9,964 nt of DNA, from NCBI GenBank assembly GCA_002342365.1, contig DDPV01000014.1, forward strand, positions 177 to 10,140, given 5' to 3'. The stretch is from Burkholderiales bacterium UBA2459. GTDB lineage: Bacteria > Pseudomonadota > Gammaproteobacteria > Burkholderiales > Burkholderiaceae_E. Shown one piece after another: positions 6,684 to 9,964 of this stretch (position 1 is the first letter of the stretch; the number at the start of each line of letters is the position of its first letter). The translations under genes were made by a program, and so were the position numbers. The notes under the pieces are model-generated. The model was not told where the DNA came from. It saw nothing but the letters and a program-made list of their open reading frames with translations, and did no database searches.

Positions 6684-7286
6684 ATGGCGAATCAGAGTTT
6701 TAGCGAAATGCTGAAAGAGCAACGTTGGGATGATCACCGTTATTACCATCACAGCCTGGTCAACCAGTCCTTGCATCTGGTGAGCGCATGCAGTTTCGTT
6801 GTGGCTTATGTTTATCTGCTGATTGATCCGGTTGTGTCTGCTTTGATCGCATGGCTGGTTTCAATGACAAGCAGGCAGGCAGGACACTTCTTCTTTGAGC
6901 CCAGAGATTACGATTACGTCAACGATGCAAGCCATGAGTACAAAGAGGCCATCAAGGTGGGCTACAACCTGCGCCGCAAGGTGGTTTTGATGGCCATCTG
7001 GGCCTTTGCACCGGTTGTGCTCTGGTTTGAGCCGAGCCTTTTCGGCATGATTGAACCTGCCAACGGCTTTAAGGAATGGGTTCGGGATGTGGGTCAATTC
7101 TGGTTCATGCTGGGCATCGGAGGCTTGGCTTTTCGGGTCTTTCAACTCGGCGTGCGCGACGGTTGGATGACGGGCTTTGTCTGGGCGACCAAAATCATCA
7201 CCGATCCCTTTCATGACATCAAGCTCTACCATCGCGCACCGATTGAATTGATGCGCAAAGGCATTGAACAGCGTCGCAAGGCTTGA
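6684..7286 (+). CDS. Mpo1/DUF962-like membrane protein
   Basis: A 200-aa integral membrane protein. Its start YYHHSLVNQSLHLVS (20-34), with H23, N27 and H31, and the later GHFFFEP (67-73), with H68 and E72, follow the pattern of the DUF962/Mpo1 family. Yeast Mpo1 is an iron-dependent dioxygenase acting on 2-hydroxy fatty acids at a membrane. Further histidines (H84 in NDASHEYKE, H177 in DPFHDIKLYH, H183) could complete a metal site. Hydrophobic segments lie at about 32-59, 100-116 and 136-155. The ATG at 6684 has a perfect GGAGG (6672-6676) 7 bp upstream; a longer frame from TTG at 6615 overlaps the likely promoter and is rejected. Family membership is by motif memory only, and the bacterial substrate is unknown. 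Confidence 0.6.
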   Translation: MANQSFSEMLKEQRWDDHRYYHHSLVNQSLHLVSACSFVVAYVYLLIDPVVSALIAWLVSMTSRQAGHFFFEPRDYDYVNDASHEYKEAIKVGYNLRRKVVLMAIWAFAPVVLWFEPSLFGMIEPANGFKEWVRDVGQFWFMLGIGGLAFRVFQLGVRDGWMTGFVWATKIITDPFHDIKLYHRAPIELMRKGIEQRRKA

Positions 7287-7330
7287 AACCGGCTAAAGCT
7301 GTTCGGCATACACTGAACAGAAAAAAGCAC

Positions 7331-7369
7331 AAAAACGCGCTGACCGAAACCTTCGGTCAGCGCGTTTTT
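7331..7369. terminator. Strong bidirectional terminator
   Basis: An 18-bp perfect inverted repeat (7331-7348 and 7352-7369) with a 3-base loop has a core stem ACGCGCTGACCGAA. It is flanked by A5 on the left and T5 on the right, so it gives a GC-rich hairpin plus a U tract in both directions. It lies between the convergent Mpo1-like gene (ends 7286) and aminotransferase gene (ends 7391) and should stop both transcripts. Confidence 0.93.
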
Positions 7370-7390
7370 CATTGCGAAATCGAAAAACCC

Positions 7391-9055
7391 TCAGGCGATA
7401 GCTTTGCGCGCGAACATCTCTTTCAAGATACTGCGGCGAATCGCTTTATTGCTCAGCAAAGCCGGTCCCTGCCACCATCCCGCTTGCTGCATGGACTGGC
7501 AAGCTGAGACAAATCGCTCAAACACAGCGTTGAGTAAATCATCATTGTAGTTCAGCGAAAAAATCAAGCGGCCGGAGCCGACCCAGCTGAGCGCAAGGCC
7601 TGCTTCGCGCAGGTAAAACTGCAGCATCCAGTTGTAGCGGGACGGCTTTTCAAAAAGAATCGTCCAAACGCTTGCCATCGGCGCGACCTGCACCGGCAGC
7701 TGTGCTTCGCGCAGACGCTGGTTCAGCCGGTCGGCAGCCCGAGCAAAGCGCTCATCAAGCCCTTCATAAAGGCTTGCGATCGCCGGCGTTTCAAGGGCTC
7801 TCAGGAAATGCAGCATCCCGTTAATAACGTAAGGATGGGCGTTGAAAGTTCCCCGGGCAAAACAGATATCGGCTGGCCGATCCTCGCGAAAACGGCGCAT
7901 GAATCGAGACTTCCCGCACAAAACCCCGCAGGGGTACCCGCCTCCAAGCGTTTTGCCGTAGGTGACCATATCAGCCTGTACACCAAAGTACTCCTGGGCT
8001 CCGCCTGCCGCGAGTCGGAATCCGAGAAAGACTTCGTCAAAAATAAGAACGATACCGCGCTCGGTACACAGCGCACGCAGCTTGTGCAACCACGCGGTAT
8101 AGGCCGCTTTGTCAAAGCCCGCTCGACGGCTGCTGTCGACCAGCGAGGAATCGCCAGGTGCCGGTCGGTTGGGATGCAAGGCCTGCAAGGGGTTGATAAG
8201 CACGCAGGCAACGTCTTTGCGCGCCCTCAGCGCCTTGAGCGAGCGCTCGCTCATGTCCTCGAGGGTATAGACCTCGCGCGGCGGCATCGGATTGCCTGGC
8301 CCGGGTTGCACGTCCTCCCACCAGCCGTGGTAGGCCCCGCAAAAGCGGACCAGATGGGACTTGCCGGTGTTGTAGCGTGCCAGTCGCACCGCTTGCATCA
8401 CGGCTTCGGTGCCAGACATATGAAACGAAACCTCGTCTTGCATCGAGATCACCCGCAAGCGCTCAGCTACCTCGATCACTGCCGGGTGATACATGCCCAG
8501 AACCGGTCCAAGACCTTGCGCCGCCTCGGCTGCGATTGCGATGTTACGTTTATAAAAATCGTAACCCAAGAGGTTGACGCCATACGAACCGCTCAGATCG
8601 TAAAAGAGGTTTCCGTCCAGATCTTCCAGAAAAACCTCGTGCGAAGCCGAAACCACACTACCCACCTTCAGGTGGCGCTTGACCAGATCGCTGAACTGAA
8701 ACGGCACCCGATAGCTTGAAATGAACTGCAAATCAGAAAGCGATTGCTTGGCGCGCTCCGTCGCTTCAATCGAGTGGGCATACCGTTTGGCGAAACGCCC
8801 GGCCATTTCATAGAATGCAGAACGACGCATCTGCTCGACTTCGGCGTCGCAGGCGTCTGCACGGAAAAAGCTCTGCTCATCGAAGCGGTAACCCGGCAGC
8901 AGGCGCGCGACGCGTTGCGCCATGCGGGCGTGACCACTAAGCGAGCGGTGCTTGGCGCGCGACAAAAGCAGCCGCCGATAAGCCGCCGGAGCGAACCAGA
9001 TCAGCGCGGGTGGTAAAAGCGACAATGAAGTGACAGCAGCAACCGACAAACTCAT
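7391..9055 (-). CDS. Long class III aminotransferase, GSA-aminomutase-like
   Basis: PLP-dependent fold-type I enzyme of 554 aa. From about residue 112 it resembles glutamate-1-semialdehyde aminomutase: FLEDLDGNLFYDLSGSYGVNLLGY (142-165), phosphate-binding SGTEAVMQAVRLAR (214-227), YHG (242-244), DEVFLGFR (340-347, D340 to the PLP nitrogen) and TYGKTLGGG (365-373) with Schiff-base lysine K368. True GSA aminomutases are about 430 aa; here about 110 residues are added in front, opening with a hydrophobic segment (about 5-25) followed by a basic stretch, which suggests inner-membrane anchoring. A C-terminal tail (WWQGPALLSNKAIRRSILKE, 527-546) is also extra. AGGGAG (9063-9068) lies 7 bp before the ATG. 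A housekeeping HemL role is unlikely. A Pho-type promoter and divergent psd hint at a lipid or envelope role; the substrate is unknown. Confidence 0.85.
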   Translation of the reverse strand: MSLSVAAVTSLSLLPPALIWFAPAAYRRLLLSRAKHRSLSGHARMAQRVARLLPGYRFDEQSFFRADACDAEVEQMRRSAFYEMAGRFAKRYAHSIEATERAKQSLSDLQFISSYRVPFQFSDLVKRHLKVGSVVSASHEVFLEDLDGNLFYDLSGSYGVNLLGYDFYKRNIAIAAEAAQGLGPVLGMYHPAVIEVAERLRVISMQDEVSFHMSGTEAVMQAVRLARYNTGKSHLVRFCGAYHGWWEDVQPGPGNPMPPREVYTLEDMSERSLKALRARKDVACVLINPLQALHPNRPAPGDSSLVDSSRRAGFDKAAYTAWLHKLRALCTERGIVLIFDEVFLGFRLAAGGAQEYFGVQADMVTYGKTLGGGYPCGVLCGKSRFMRRFREDRPADICFARGTFNAHPYVINGMLHFLRALETPAIASLYEGLDERFARAADRLNQRLREAQLPVQVAPMASVWTILFEKPSRYNWMLQFYLREAGLALSWVGSGRLIFSLNYNDDLLNAVFERFVSACQSMQQAGWWQGPALLSNKAIRRSILKEMFARKAIA

Positions 9056-9079
9056 GAAAGTACTCCCTAAGATCGCTTG

Positions 9080-9113
9080 GTTGTAAAACAGTGAAATGAC
9101 AGCTTTGTGAAAG
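9080..9113 (-). promoter_or_regulatory. Pho box and -10 element of the aminotransferase
   Basis: On the minus strand three heptamers recur every 11 bp: CTTTCAC (9113-9107), CTGTCAT (9102-9096) and CTGTTTT (9091-9085), matching the Pho unit at 18 of 21 positions; the first pair alone scores 13 of 14 with an AT-rich AAAG spacer. A -10-like TACAAC (9085-9080) begins exactly 10 bp after the second unit, the same geometry as at pstS. Transcription would start near 9073, just before the ribosome site at 9063-9068. Nothing comparable faces psd. Control by PhoB is inferred. Confidence 0.68.
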
Positions 9114-9144
9114 CTCGTACTGCCAGAAAGGTCAGCTTAAATCC

Positions 9145-9964
9145 ATGGTGCAACCCCTCAAACGCCGAATCGCCGACGAGCTCAATTTCATCCTGACCAA
9201 TCGAATCCCGCGTATTGCGCTCACGCACTTCATGGGCTGGTTCGCCTCGATTCAAAGCCCAGTGCTTACGAAGCTCTCGGTGTGGATTTGGAAGCTTTTT
9301 GCCGACCTTGACCTTCGTGAGGCCAAGCACACGCAGTTTGCATCGCTGCGCGATTGCTTCATTCGCGAGCTTCGCGAGGGTCTTCGACCCATCGATTCGA
9401 GACCAGGCATCTGGACAAGCCCCTGCGACGCGATTGTAGGGGCCTGCGGACGGGTGCAAGCGCAAACCCTTTTTCAAACCAAGGGACTGAGCTACCGGCT
9501 TGAGGATTTGCTGGGCGACCGGGCGCTTGCCGATCAGCTCGAAGGCGCACCCTACGTCACGCTTCGCTTGCTCTCGAGCATGTATCACCGCTTTCATGCG
9601 CCCGCTGACGCGGTGCTGCGCGCGGTGACCTACCACTCCGGCGATGTTTGGAATGTCAATCCGATTGCGCTGGCGCGGGTGCCGGGATTGTTTTGCCGCA
9701 ACGAACGTGCAGTTTTGCGCTTTTCGGTCAAGCATTCGGACAGGCCACTTGTGCTTGTACCGGTTGCAGCGGTGCTGGTTGCGAGCATGCGGATTCACGC
9801 GATCGATCAGCAGCTCAGTCTGCGGTATCAGGGGCCGCATCACTTCGACTGTGAGCAGCCTTGCAGCAAGGGCGAAGAACTCGGATGGTTCGAGCATGGT
9901 TCGACCATTCTTGTGTTTGCACCCCCAGGCTGTTACTTTGATACAACAGTCTCGGAAGGATCGA
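9145..9964 (+). CDS. psd: Phosphatidylserine decarboxylase (3' end outside window)
   Basis: Pyruvoyl enzyme that converts phosphatidylserine to phosphatidylethanolamine at the inner membrane. The 273 visible residues cover nearly the whole protein (E. coli Psd is 322 aa). Catalytic landmarks are D95 (SPCD), H148 and H151 (MYHRFHAP), and the autocleavage site HGST with S253 as the future pyruvoyl group; cleavage at G252-S253 separates the beta and alpha chains. NVNPIALARVPGLFCRNER (163-181) is also typical. The usual DG after the catalytic aspartate is DA here (A96), an uncommon but probably tolerated change. The ATG at 9145 is the first start after an in-frame TGA at 9097; AGAAAGG (9125-9131) is a somewhat distant ribosome site. 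The gene is divergent from the aminotransferase and has no stop before the window ends. Confidence 0.93.
   Translation, partial: MVQPLKRRIADELNFILTNRIPRIALTHFMGWFASIQSPVLTKLSVWIWKLFADLDLREAKHTQFASLRDCFIRELREGLRPIDSRPGIWTSPCDAIVGACGRVQAQTLFQTKGLSYRLEDLLGDRALADQLEGAPYVTLRLLSSMYHRFHAPADAVLRAVTYHSGDVWNVNPIALARVPGLFCRNERAVLRFSVKHSDRPLVLVPVAAVLVASMRIHAIDQQLSLRYQGPHHFDCEQPCSKGEELGWFEHGSTILVFAPPGCYFDTTVSEGS

Noticed and set aside
7299..7320. Inverted repeat CTGTTC/GAACAG with a 10-base loop after the Mpo1-like gene
   Set aside because: The spacing does not fit a LexA box (CTGT-N8-ACAG), it sits at a gene end and no T tract follows; the strong terminator at 7331 explains this region better.
7808..8719. 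303-codon plus-strand frame opposite the aminotransferase
   Set aside because: The opposite strand encodes an intact PLP enzyme with all motifs; this frame shows no domain pattern or credible ribosome site.
9067..9897. 276-codon open frame on the minus strand opposite psd
   Set aside because: It lies wholly antisense to a clearly conserved psd gene, shows no recognisable domain and has a low-complexity basic composition typical of an antisense frame in GC-rich DNA.

Overview
The window looks like chromosomal DNA of a betaproteobacterium, probably Burkholderiales. The evidence is the style of the PstS, PstA and Psd proteins and a GC content that looks to be in the mid-fifties (not counted). 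No mobile elements, RNA genes or CRISPR arrays are visible.

Layout. Bases 1-3990 hold a high-affinity phosphate uptake operon, pstS-pstC-pstA-pstB (+), with a Pho-box promoter in front of pstS. Where phoU often follows pstB, there is instead a small gene (4153-4536, +) whose C-terminus looks like the anti-sigma factor FlgM. It meets a minus-strand pair end to end: a family-4 glycosyltransferase (6381-5167) whose 3' end overlaps a GNAT acetyltransferase (5198-4533). A 302-bp divergent region (6382-6683) separates the glycosyltransferase from a small membrane protein with Mpo1/DUF962-like motifs (6684-7286, +). A strong bidirectional terminator (7331-7369) divides that gene from a convergent, long class III aminotransferase (9055-7391, -) with a hydrophobic N-terminus. 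An 89-bp region then leads to a divergent phosphatidylserine decarboxylase gene (psd, 9145 to the window end, +), cut off after its autocleavage site.

How the genes may work together. Reading the gaps between genes for the 11-bp-spaced CTGTCAT repeat bound by PhoB gives candidate boxes ahead of pstS (12/14 matches), the aminotransferase (18/21 over three units), the glycosyltransferase (12/14) and the Mpo1-like gene (22/28 over four units). Each box lies on the coding strand of its gene. The pstS and aminotransferase boxes both have a -10-like hexamer exactly 10 bp downstream. The main hypothesis is that this is a phosphate-starvation locus. It would combine phosphate uptake with lipid genes: a glycolipid-type glycosyltransferase, a membrane-anchored PLP enzyme and an Mpo1-like membrane protein, next to the phospholipid gene psd. 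The boxes are seen in the sequence; the lipid-remodelling role is inference.
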